From positions 5,552,341-5,616,340 of the forward strand of contig JASKMD010000006.1 of assembly GCA_030144725.1 (NCBI GenBank): a DNA stretch of 64,000 bases, written 5' to 3'. Source of the DNA: Haematococcus lacustris (taxonomy: Eukaryota > Chlorophyta > Chlorophyceae > Chlamydomonadales > Haematococcaceae). The notes below the pieces were generated by a model. That model did not search any database and was not told the origin of the DNA. It worked only from the letters and a program-made list of their open reading frames with translations. Positions 1 to 12,900 of this stretch are shown one piece after another (within the stretch, counting starts at the first letter, position 1; each line of letters begins with the position of its first letter). A program made the translations under genes and the position numbers.

Positions 1-982
1 CAGGCCATTCTGTTACATGTTCATATAGGGCCGGGGCTGTACTCGGCAGGGGTTGCGTGTTTGACTGGACTGTCGGTTGAAGGGCCGGCCAGACCATTCA
101 AACGAAACATCGCGAGTAGACGCGCTGGCCTCTACATTACCAGACCCACTACTCATCTTTATTTTACCTCCAATTTTCAGAACGACTTTTGATCTTACCG
201 CACAGTGACTCGCGCTGGGTTTCCTCGATGTAGTATGCGGTGAAAAAGTTTTGCGAGGTCGCACGCAGAATCGCAGGCCATTCCGAGCACATTTTTCATC
301 TTGACCCCCTATTTTTTTATATGTAGATTAGCTGGATGAGGGGAACCGCCCTGGTAGGTATGCTTCAAACCTCATAGTGTAAGGCAACCTCTTCAATGGT
401 GCCAGGCAACCTGTGCAGCCTTCAGTAGCCGGATACCTATCGATCCTCAGACTTGCATACTTTCTGCAGTCGTACACCTATACTACAGGTAGGCTTCGCA
501 ACTCGTAGCTGAACCATTTGCCACTCCCGCCACAACCACAACCTGCCGACAACAGCTCGATGTCATGTTTATGGGAGCGTTGCGTACGCCCAACCTCCTT
601 GCCGTGGGACATCCTGCCAGCAGCCTGGCCTACCTGTTCCTAACCGCCACTACCGCTACCTGCCCCGCGGCTATTGTACGCTAAGTCACACCCGTTAGTC
701 ACACGTCGCGTCTATCTGTACGCGGGTCGCTGGTGCTGCGGGATTCTGATCGCTGGTGCCTGGCTTTAGCTCATGCGCCACCACCTGCTTCGTAAGCTAT
801 GGGGCGTGTGCGCCTCGCAGCCTCAGATGCCGTCATGGATACGCACAAAGCGCCTCTCACACGCTTTCAAAGAGCGCCATCAGCTTGGCAATCAAGACCG
901 CCACCCACATGCTGGTGAAAGTGCGGCCCTGTCGCAGCCAGGTCAGGCTACACACTGGCGAAAGGTGTGACTCGGGCAGGTT
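1..982. other. Intergenic, 3' flank of kinase gene
   Basis: No gene recognised on either strand. The only open frames are short and lack family motifs or plausible splice sites. On the minus strand, TGTAA (plus-strand TTACA at 12-16) is the nearest candidate polyadenylation motif downstream of the kinase stop at 983, but nearly 1 kb away. Confidence 0.5.
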
Positions 983-3900
983 TCAAACCCAACCCACTGC
1001 GAGTTGAGCAGGGTCACTTGTGCTGTGTGCGATGGCTTGTACCTGGCTTCCGCTGGAGGCGGAGGTTGTGCTGATGGATGCCCCTCGCTTCATCTCCAGC
1101 AGAGCGGTTGCTAGCTCCTCAGCCGTAGGCCGGCAAGCGGGACTGCAGCAGCAATAACACGGACCTTGGTAGCTGATATGAGCAACTTCATCAGCCTGAC
1201 AGGAACGCAATGAGCTGAGCAGAGCAGGGGCAGGGGCAGGGGCAGGGGCAGGGGTGGGGGCAAGCTCTCACTCTTTCTCAGTGCAATTCAGGGCCAGGGC
1301 CATGAGCTGCTTGGCGGCGTCTGGGGCGTCAGCCCAGCGGGGGTCTATGGCCTGCAGCCGCCAGCAAGCAGCAGGCACTGCCAAGGTGGTGAGCAGCAGT
1401 ACTAAGCACATCCCATACCACGCATGCCCTGTGCCTTCAGCTGATGCACCCCGACCTCCAGGTCAGGCTGGTCAAGGCTGGTGTGGCATGGTGTGGGCCA
1501 AGCCAGTGCTAATGGCTAGGGCTGCACAGCTTGGGACCAGAGCTCTTGTGGGCAAGGCTGCAGAGCCGTGTTCTACCTCGTCGCCTGCCTGCCTGCCTGC
1601 CTGCCTGCCTGCCCGCCCGCCCGCCCGCCCGCCCGCCCGCCCGCCCGCCCGCCCGCCCGCCCGCCCGCCCGCCCGCCCGCCCGCCCGCCCGCCCGCCCGC
1701 CCGCCCGCCCGCCCGCCCGCCCGCCCGCCCGCCCGCCCGCCCGCCCGCCCGCCCGCCCGCCCGCCCGCCCGCCCGCCCGCCCGCCCGCCCGCCCGCCCGC
1801 CCGCCCGCCCGCCCGCCCGCCCGCCCGCCCGCCCGCCCGCCCGCCCGCCCGCCCGCCCGCCCGCCCGCCCGCCCGCCCGCCCGCCCGCCCACCCACCTGG
1901 ATGAAGGTGGCTGCATCTGCATTGTAGGCCGCCATCATCGCCTTCCTCAGCTGGCCGCCCTTGACCAGCCTGTCCTTGCTCACCAGCTGCAGTAGCACGA
2001 TGCCTGCAGGGCGGTGCAGCGCAGGTGCATGGCAGAGGCAGAGGCAGTTGTGCACCCTGCACCCAGCCTACCAGCCAGGTCAGCCACACAGCACATGGGG
2101 ACATGGGGCAAGGGGCTGAAGGCAGCCACCAGGGCTTCTGCAGCCTGCTGCACGGCCATGGCGGGGAAGTGGGTGTATGGCTCGACAGTGTCCTGCCACT
2201 GCCCCTGAGCTGCAGGAACTGCCAAACAAATGAGGCACGTTGAAGGTGAGTTGTTGTATGCCTAGGGGTGGCCAGGGCGCCAAGGGGTCACCAGGGCGTT
2301 TGTGGTGGTGGTAGTGTGGGGTTGCTTGGTGTGGCATAGGGGTGGTGTTGGTGTGGCTGAAAAGAGGGATTGCCTTGCCAGAGCAGCCTGCCAAGCAGAT
2401 GAGGTGCATTGAAGGCAGCAAGGTGGCTGTCATGTGGCCTGAGGGGTGGGAGGGGGTGGGGTGGGACTGACCCAAGGCATAGATGTCCCATTTCCCCGTC
2501 ACTTCATCCAGGCATTCTGGCGGCACATAGCCAAGGGTACCCGCCTGCAGCACAGGGGCACACAATCATGCATATGGGTCCTGATGTCAGTCACGTCTTC
2601 AATACAATATAAGGATTTATTGTAGTATCTAGCATTTATATGTTTCCAGGGTTAGCCCATGTATCATTCTTATTAAGCCTATCTTAGTGCGGTGGTTGAG
2701 GTAACGAGTACGCATTGATTATTGCTAGCGTTCGTCTGTTACCAACGAACTCCACGCTGGTGGTGGTGGCTTGCGCCTTATCGACCATGCAATTGCCAGT
2801 GTGCCATTTTCAGTGTGACATTGCCAATGTGCCATGGTAGCGACTCCCAATGTGCGATTGCTAGGGTGCAACTGCCACACTGCAATGGGCAATGGGCTCG
2901 TGCGCTTGCTTTTGCGGTCCTGATGACAGCTGACAAGGCAGACACTCTCAACTGCTCGAACTATTTCAACTACTCGAACTAACAGCCCATGTATATCCTC
3001 ACTAAGCTATCTGAGTGCGGTGGCTGAGGTGAATGAGTACGAGTTTATTATTGAAACGATCGCAAATAGGGCCATGAAGTTGATGTTCAATCCCACGGCA
3101 AACACGTCAGAAGTCACACACCAAGGTGGAAGAATTGGGGCATAGTCGGGAATGCTAAGCCGGTGCACCATCAGCGTGGAGCATGTAGACATCTGCCATT
3201 TACATCATTTGTATTACTGTGCCGCTTAGCTCGGCTTCCTCTACGCCTTGTCCAAGCTGAGGAGAGGGTTGCTGGAACACTGAAGGGGTGCACGTGGTGC
3301 AAACCACCAATCCGATGCTGCTGCTGCTGCTGCCATTGCTGTTGCCATTGCTGTTGCCACCTACATTCCTCATCATCCCAGTGCCGTAGGACCAGGGCCC
3401 CGCCCTCCATAGCCAAGCGCTGCCCACCTCCCCGCCCTCTCTTCTCCACCCTTGCCAAGGAGTGTTAGCCTGCCTTTGCTACTGCATCCCCCGTCCATGC
3501 TTCCCCATATCCCTGTTGTACCTCCGCCCCTGCCTTTCCCCCTTCCCTGCCGTCCCCCCTCCTACCAGGCGTGACGGGTCGTTGCCGTTCGTTTTCTTTT
3601 TCACCAGCTTGGTCAGGCCCACATCGCCCAGCATGCCCACCGGCCCCTTCTTGTTCTCTGACAACAAGATGTTGTGGGGCTGCAGGCCACACAACAGTGT
3701 TGGGCGTCATAGAGATCCTAGGGGGGGGTAGCGCCAGGGCAGGGGGCCAGGGTCCAGCCTACAGATGACCAGGCCTACACCAGCTCCTACCCAGCTCTAG
3801 GCAGCACAGCAAGTGGCCCAGGCCAAGGCAGCAGCAGGTGGCCTAGGCCAAGGCAACAGCAGGCAGACACTAGGCTCGTACTGGGTGGCAGAGGGGGGGT

Positions 3901-6900
3901 GGGATAGGGAGCCTGGGGCAAGGGCCAGCTGAGGTCTTCGCGAAGTAGTCAAACAATTAGTTGACCTTGACGAAAGTGCCAGCAATGGACCAGTTTGTTG
4001 TCCGGGGCATCAGTGCCGCCGACGTAGCTGATAATCTGAACGACGCTTCCAAAATCACGCGATCGTCAAGCGGCAGTGATTAAGAAACAATTACCTGGGA
4101 GACCTCGCAAACTGTCTAACCGTCGCCGAGCAGAAGAAGGGCATCACAGTGTGCCTCACTGCCAAGGCCTCTGGGCATGTATTGCCAATGCAGCTGATCT
4201 ACGAGGGCAAGACAGATCTCAGCACCCCCGGTGGCAAGCTGAAGCGTGTGAAGGCATGGCAACCCTTGGCAGCTCGAGTGGCAGCAGATGCAGCAGGCCA
4301 TAATGTCATGATGAGGCAACCGGTCATGCACATGCAGCCATCCAAGGCGGGGTGCTTGCTCTGGCCAAGGCAGCAGCATGGGTGGCTGCAGGAGCACGCA
4401 AGTTTGAATGCTCCGAGGCAGATGATGAGATATACCGCTACTGCCAGCAGCGGCAGGAGTAACACGACTTTATGAGCGAGGTTCAGTGCCCCCATGTGAC
4501 GTGGTCGGGTGAAAAGGCCACTAGAAGAAAGACCACGACGGTTGACTGCCGTACTATCTCTTTTAATTAGAAAAGTAAATGTGTTTACCTTTCCAGATGC
4601 AAACATTACAGCAAAACTCGGTTTTGCGGATGTGGGTGTGCTTACAAATATCTTGGGCAGCCATCCCTTGCATAACATGTCAATCCTCCGTGGTTTACAC
4701 ACTTCTTTTACAGATCACCAAGTCAAGCCACCCGGTCACCGAGTCAAAGCCACTATGCAAGGGCACTATGACTGTGCACCAAGTCACCGTTTGTACTTTG
4801 CACTATATAGGGCACTGAACCTCCCCCATGGAGTCATGGTGCTGCTGTGGCTGCTTGCAGGGCCGGCATATCTCTTCATCCTCCTCCAAACACTCAAACT
4901 TGCGTGCCCTAACAGTCACCCATGCCACAGCCTTGGCCAAGGCAAGCACCCTAGTAGCCGGCCAGCTCCCCGAGCTGTTGCCCCGGCCTGGCCACCCACC
5001 CTAACAGCTAACCTGGCGCGGCCAGGCTGCCCCAGCTGATAACTTGCCAACTCCCCACCCCTCGCTGCTGGCACTGCCATCGTCGTTGCTGCTGTTGTCG
5101 CCGCTGCCGGTGTTGGCGCTTCCGGTGTTGGCACTGCTGCTGTTGGCGTTGCTGCTGTTGACGCTGCTGCTAGTGCTTCACACCAACCATGCCTACTTGC
5201 GTGTGGGAGCGGCTTGTGCTGTTGGTGCTGGCTTAAGCTTGGTTTTGGAGCTCAATGGCCTGCCACGTATGAGCAAGGGTGGACCATCTGCCGTTGTTGT
5301 AGGTGGCTTGGCTGCATGCTTGGCTATTGGCATGGCTCTTGTAATGGCAGACCACTGCTCACCGGCTATCATGGACTGAACATCGCTCCCAGCCACCTGC
5401 TCTGTAAGCAAGGGGGAGTCCTCCATGGCAACCATCATGCCTGGTAGTGGCTTATGGACAGGCCGTGCCAGCAGCGCTGCCTCCAGGTCGCTGGCTTGCA
5501 CCGCTGCATCATCTTCCACTGCATCTGCCTGGACACTTGGAGCAGTTGCGGAACCTTCAGCACGGGATCAAACAAGCGGCCCATCTCAGTCAAGACAGCT
5601 CGCTGCTTGTTGTCATCCAAGGCACGCAGAGGGCCATTCTTGTAGCCACCAAGGACGAGGTCACCCATGCCAATGATGTGCTGATGGGTTGCAATTCATG
5701 TGCTCAGAGTGGCTGTCCTGCCGACGGTGGATGGATGGTGATGCCCAAAGCCCCGCAGCGGGCTCGCCCGGGCCTCTGTCATGAGCTTCGTAAGGGCGCC
5801 CTTTTGTTACTACACCCTAAGTGTGGACGCGGGCAGCTTGTCGTACGTCTCAGGCTGTGTGAGCGTCAAATGCTTGACAGTTGGGCTGTAAATGCCGCAG
5901 GCTGGCACGGCTTGCGAGATGTGCCGGATGCTGAGGGGCGTGCCACCAAGTCTCATGTAACCTGCCGGGTCGGTTGGGAGAAGGGGGCGTGCTTGGCGAC
6001 GCGGCAGGGTCGCGGGCTAGCAGCAGCTCAATGCTAGACAGCTTGCGAGGTCTACCCGGCCCACGCTTCTAGACAGCCGCATTTTTACGATCGAGAGCCC
6101 TTTGATGGAGCATTTCATCGTGTTGGTCAAGCATTTTTGGATGCGTCGTCGGCACTGATGTCACGAACCACGCAGCGGTGCATCGATTTCCATATAATTG
6201 TTTGACCACTTCGTAATTTTGTTAAGAATCACATTGCTTACTCGTTCGTGGATCCGGCAGGGCATAAAAAAACGGTTTGCGGAGGGCCCGGTTGGGGGCC
6301 CACCGAGCCTGTTGGCACGGCTCGTGAGAATGTCTACCCACACCACCCTGAGTCTAGCCTGCCCACACAACACCTGCCTTGATGTCGCGGTGCACCAGTC
6401 CCTTGTAGTGGAAGAAAACGAGACCGCGCGCCACATGCCATACTACCTGCACCACATCACAGCACACCACATCACACCACACTCCACACCTGGCTGTCAG
6501 CAGGGCAGGGGTGGGATCGACCTCCCACCTCTCTACCCCCCCTCTCTCTGCTCCACCCGTCCTTGCCCTCCCTGGCCTTCCCCATCCTCCCAGGCCCCCC
6601 CCTCCCTCCCTAGCCCTCGCTCACCATACCCCACCCCTCCCAACCCTCAGCCCACCCCCGTCCTCCCTCCCACCCCACATCCCCCTCCCTCACCAATCCC
6701 AAACTGCACCACCCCTGCCTGCAAGCCACCTGCCTTGATGCATTGCTTCCAGGTCAGGGGCGGGTGCTTTCTGCGTGCAAGTGCAACAACGGGGCTGCTG
6801 GCCCCCGCTGAGCTGCCTGCATGGGGCGGGGCGCCAGCAGTGGCTGGGCACATCAAGGAGTAGTCCCCTGGCCCTTGGTCCGCGCCAAACAGGTTGTCGT

Positions 6901-9900
6901 GAAGGGAGCCCAGGGGGGCCAGCTTGTAGACAAGGATGCCCTGAAGGAGGCGGACAGCCAGGAGTGCAAAAGAGTAAAAAGGAAAGGAAAAAAACCAGTG
7001 ATGGGTACTACGTGTATTGGTACATGCGATACGAGAAAATACGGGAAAAACGTGTGATTTTTGTATCAATACAGGACGGCGACGGCGCAAGGCAAACCAG
7101 CCCCGAGTGGTAACATGTCACCTCAGCGAAGTTGCCCCACGGCCCTAGCATGGCGTGCAACTACTGCCACGCTGAGTTCTGCGGCGGAGCCACCCGTGAT
7201 TGCCCTAGTCAGACTCGGAGGCGACAATTCATAAGCAGGCAGTGAAGAGTGCAGCGGCAGCGACGCAAACAACGAGGAGTAACCCAGCCAAGCTCGAATT
7301 CGGCTCAGACTAGCCCCGCTAGTGTCACAAGAGAGCGCAGCGTGCCCCCTCGGTACAAAACAGCTTCCTGTGAAGGCATCCACTCAACTTCCCGGCCGGC
7401 AGCCGAGGGATGTAGGGTAGCAGAGCCGAGGACGAGACCATTAGTGCGCGTGATGCGCGAGGTCAAGGCGGTTATTTAGTATATTTGAGGTTCTCCAAAC
7501 CCGTAACCGCCCCCCTCCCCCGTTGACCAACACCATATCTCCCGTTGACCAACACCATATCTCCCGTTGACCAACACTATGACCAACCCTTCTCAACACA
7601 GCCGCTCTATAGATGCTCTCCGACATTGATTGCGAGAATCGTACTTTGCCGCTCGACAATTATGAAGTGCCGCTCGACAATTGTTAAAAAGTGCAATTTG
7701 CCGCTCGACATTTATCAATTGCCGCTCAACATTTATCAAAAAAACACATCGACACATATCGACTGCCTCAACTAGCCTTCATTAACCCCGTTCCTCTCCG
7801 GCTTTTCCTGACTAACGACGGAAGACGTAGCATCTAGTCAACATGCCAGCCTGGCAACATGTTCGCTAAGCTATCTCATAGTGTCGCATTGGCTACGCTG
7901 AGGTTGCATAAATAGCGTAAGCGAGTGGTTTTGGAATGATTCGCGACGTGCAACTTGCGACGTGCAAGCCATACATGCAACTAGCACATTCGCAACTTGC
8001 GCTTCATTCGCGGAACACGCGGATCTGGCTGCTAGAACTTTGCGGCCTTGGTAAACTGACCCGAGTTATGGAAAAATACAAGACAAAAAAGTGTGTACCG
8101 TACTCTGTCTTTCGCTTCGCGTCCGCGGATCGTTTTTGGGGCCGGGCGAAATCGCGAACGAGTAAGCAATGTGATTTATGACTGAATCGCGAAGTGGTCA
8201 AACAATAACTTGACCTGCATTAACGGTGTTGCGATGGACCGCTTCGTGGTCCGTGGCATCAGTGCCGATGACGCAGCCGACAATTTGCTGCGCTAGGTTG
8301 ACCAACACGATAAAATGCTCCATCGAAAGGCTCTCGATCGTGAAGATGCGGCTGTCGCGAAGCGTGGGCCGGGTAGGCCTCGGAAGCTGTTTAGCCTCGG
8401 TCTGTCGCTAGCCCGCGACCCCGCCGCGTGGCTGGCTGCAAGAAGTCAGCTGTTGGGGTGGTTGGCCAGGCCAGGGCAGCAGCCGGGGTGGCTGGCCGCA
8501 CCAGGTCAGCATTTGGGGTGGCTGGCCGCACCAGGTCAGCTGTTGGGGTGGCTGGCCAAGCCGGGGCAGCAGCTCGGGTGGCTGGCTGCACCAAGTCAGC
8601 TACTGGGGTCTTTGCCTTGGCCAAAGCTGCGGCATGGGAGACTGCTAGGGCACGCAAGTTTGAGTGTTCAGAGGAAGATGCAGAGATATGCCGGCACTGC
8701 AAGCAGCCACAGGAGCACCATGACTTCATGGGGGAGGTTCAGTGCCCAATCTAGTGCAAAGTCAAGACTTGGTGCACGGTGACACTATCGCATAATGGCT
8801 TGCACAATGGCTTTGACTTGGTGACCGGGAAGCTTGACATGGTGACTTGTGCAAGAAGTGTTAGACCATGGCGGATTGACATGTTGTGGGATGGCTGTCT
8901 AGAATATTTATAAGCACACCCACATCCTCAAAACTGTGTTTTGCTGCTAAATTGCCATCGGGAAAGAGTAAACAATTTTATGTTTGGGTCGGGAACGGGT
9001 ATTTAATTTTATATTTCGAGGCCTCGCGAATCGAAATAGATAGTTCGGTATGGACATTTGACACGAAGAGTAGACGGCAAGGCGTCGGCGACGATATGTT
9101 GCAATACCCGAGTGGAACAGGTCAGTCCAGTGATGGAAAAACATTGAAGCCTATAATTTCCCCTATACCTTAAATATGATGAGGATAACTGCAATGACGA
9201 AGCTTTTCCAGGTTTGTAAACGACCGAGGCCGAAGCAGTTACGAGTGAACGCTCGAGACCGACGCCAGGGGCCGGAGGCCCCTGGCGGAGGTTGAGAGCG
9301 TTCACGAGGAACTGCGAGGCCGAGGTCGTTTACAAACCCGGAAAAGCTGAGGCGTCGCTACGCTCCGTGTCCGCTGGCTTCGGTCTCGAGCTGCCCCGCG
9401 CCAGGGCCGAGACCGAGCCTTTTTCAACTGCCTAAAACGGCCCAGGCGACTCCATTATCTAGTGTAATTGAGTTTTGACGTAGGCGAAGCTCTATTGGCG
9501 CGGCGAAGCCGCGCAATGTGATGCTTCTTGTCACCTGCGATGGTGTTGGCCGGCTGTTAAGTGTTCGTTGGCAACCACTTTTGTTAATACACCAGGTCGC
9601 TGCAGTTAATTAGTAGATAATGGTGTCGCGGGTCGTTTTAGGCGGTTTAAAAAGGCGAGGTCGAGGCCCTGGCGCGGGGCAGCTCGAGACCGAAGCCAGC
9701 GGCCACGGAGCGTAGCGACGTGGCCGCTGGCTGAGGTCGAGAGCTGCCCCGCGCCAGGGCCGAGACCGAGCCTTTTTCAACTGCCTAAAACGGCCCAGGC
9801 GACTCCATTATCTAGTGTAATTGAGTTTTACGTAGGCGAAGCTCTATTGGCGCGGCGAAGCCGCGCAATGTGATGCTTCTTGTCACCTGCGATGGTGTTG

Positions 9901-12900
9901 GCCGGCTGTTACGTGTTCGTTGGCAACCACTTTTGTTAATACACCAGGTCGTTGCAGTTAACGATTCTTAAAACGAGGTCTAATAACGATTACAATTGAG
10001 TAAAACTCAATTACTGATTCTTAAAACGAGGTCTATTAACGATTACAATTGAGTAAGACTCAATTACAGCCTTCTAAAACATGGGCAAAAAACGTTTAGA
10101 TCCGGGTAAATTGAAGTTATATACTTATAAGCACAACGAGGGCATGCGCTTGTGTGCCAGGGCCACCACTAACTGTCGGATCCCTCAGTGCATGAAGGGT
10201 GTGGGTAGGGCATGCCCAACTCATCGAGGGAATCGGCCTAGTGCCGCCCAGCTCCCTGACGATAAGGTATGCATCAGGCTGCTAAGACACTGCCCCTACC
10301 CAGGCTGCAAAGACACCCCCCCACCCATCCACCCACCACCTCCCCCCCGCCTGCCCCCTCCACCCCCCCTCTTTGCAGCCTAGCATTTGCGGTGCCTGGC
10401 CTCAGATCAAGCTGTGGTCCATGCCGCCTACCTCTTCAGGGCAGGTGCCAATGAGGGGGATGATGTTCGGGTGGTTGATGGTGGACAACACGTTGCTCTC
10501 CACCTTGAAATGGCGGATGCTCTACACAGACAAGGTCAGGCAGGGGGAGCGGGGGGGCAGGCAGGCAGGCTGGGGTGCAGGTAGGCAGGCAGTGGGAAAA
10601 GCAGGCAGGTGAGCAAGCAGGAAAACGTGAGCAAGAAAGCAGGGCGTTCTAGCCAAACACCCAACGGGGCTGGCGCAGGCTGCCAGATGAGGTGATGCTG
10701 GGTACTAAACCCTGGGTCTCTCTGCCAGCTGCACACACTTCACAACCCATCTAAGCTTGTTACACTGTACATCACAGTTCGGTCTGGGCTAGTCACTGTA
10801 TCTGGGCTACTGAATCTGGGCTAGTGAAAAGTAAGGATGGCAGCTGTGCTTGTGCTGCTACTGGCAGGGTGGTAGGATGAAGGAGTCCTGATCCCGATCC
10901 ATAGCAGCCTGCCCTCAAGCCAGCCACGTCCTCTCGCCTCATCCACGCTGCCCCAGACCTAGACCCCCAACCCTCCTTACCAACCACACATGACCTGCTG
11001 ACTTCTCTCACCACCCGCTCCACTCCCCTGCCTTCCCTTACCTTCTCTGCCCCTGCCTGCCCCTTCGTTCCCACTCTTGTTCACACCTGCCGCCTGCTGC
11101 CGCCCCCACCTCTGGGTCTAACTTGGTGCTTGGCTTCTTCACTGCCACATGCAGCTGCTGCAGGTAGCCGTAGTACACCACAGCAAAGCCGCCCTGACCC
11201 AGCCGGTTTGCTTCACTGAAGTTCTGCGGCCACCAGCACCGCACACACCCCTGCCCTTCCTCCCACACTTCACACCGCAACTTCACAGCTGTGGCAGGAA
11301 CAGCCCATCGGGCACCCAAGGATAGGGAATTGTGAGGGAAGAAGGGCCCCGCCCCGCCCCGCCCCGCCCCGCCCCGCCCCGCCCCGCCCCGCCCCGCCCC
11401 GCCCCGCCCCGCCCCGCCCCGCCCCGCCCCGCCCCGCCCCGCCCCGCCCCGCCCCGCCCCGCCCCGCCCCGCCCCGCCCCGCCCCGCCCCGCCCCGCCCC
11501 GCCCCGCCCCGCCCCGCCCCGCCCCGCCCCGCCCCGCCCCGCCCCGCCCCGCCCCGCCCCGCCCCGCCCCGCCCCGCCCCGCCCCGCCCCGCCCCGCCCC
11601 GCCCCGCCCCGCCCCGCCCCGCCCCGCCCCGCCCTGCCCCTTCAGCCTAGTGCGCCGGTTCTTGTGTCACCGTGAGCCTCTACCGTGAGCTACACCTCAA
11701 GGACCCCCGCCAGACCTGGCGACTGCCTGGGGCAAGTCCCTTCACCAACCAAGTGCTAGCAAGCCATGCAGTTCTCCAGGGAGTGAGTGTGTGAGGGTGA
11801 GTCGGTGGCCTACATTGGTTGCCTCCTCCAGCTGCTCCAGGGTATACTCGTTGCCCATGGTCAAGCAGCTGCTGAGGCTTTCTGAAGTTTGCAATGGCTG
11901 CGACTCTACCTGAGCCTGATGGGGAAGCTGTTGCTGATGCGACGGCGGCGGCGGCGGTGGCTGCTGCTGCTGCTGCTGCCGCTGCTGCCTGGGTATCTGC
12001 TGCTGCCAGGGGCTGGAGCCCGGCCCCTGCACATCGCCCTGCTCTCCCCCAGTGCCGGCCCCCATCTTGGGCATCTCAGCCAGCAGCCCCGCCATGGGCT
12101 GCACCGCCCTGAAGCCCGCCTGGGGCTGATGGGTAGGCGTGTGTGGGGCACAGGGCAGGGATAGCCATGGCGGCAGCCCCTCTGGCTGCCATTGCAATGG
12201 TGAGTCAGCGTCTGTGGTGGCAAGGAGGGTGGAGGCAGGGGCAGTGGTGGCGCGGTGAGGCTGGGCGTAGGGGGGTGGGGTCCCAGGGGGGCCCTGGGCC
12301 ACCTGGGAGGCGCCAGGGCTAGCCAGGGGGGAGGGGTTGGAGGCAGGGGAGGCCAGGCCCGTGCCCTGCGGCAGGGCAAACTTGCTGGTGAGGTTGGGGT
12401 AGTGGCTGAGCAGGCGGGCGCTGTCTGGGGAGGAGGTGCCTGGGGTGCCTGAGCCCGGCCCTTGCACAGCGTTGGCCGCGTAGCCCCACTGGCTGGCCGG
12501 CTGCAGATGGGGGAGCTGCTGCTGCTGCAGCTGGTACTGCTGCTGCTGCTGCTGCTGCTGCTGTTGAAACATCGGCTTGTTCTGCAGCACTGCGCAGGCC
12601 TGCAAGAGCTGGGAGTTGGGCTGGGGTGGCGAAGCGGCCTGCTGCTGCATCTGCCGCACGTGGGCAGGCTCAAGCCTGGGGTTGGGGCACGCCTGGGGGC
12701 TCACGATTAAGTAGGTGGTAGGCCTGGCTGTCACATGGGGCATGACTGGGCCCTTGGCGGGGCTCAGGCGGGGTATGCCAATGGGAGGGGCAGGCAGGAT
12801 GTTGTACGGCCATGGGTGGGTGGGGCAGGGTGGGTGGGTGGGTGCGGCAGGGTGGGTGGGGCTGGGGTGGGAGGGGCCAAGGCTGATGGGGGTGGAGGGG

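Noticed and set aside
11332..11688. Plus-strand Pro/Ala/Arg repeat protein
   Set aside because: Reads the (CCCCG)n array inside a kinase intron, antisense to the gene.
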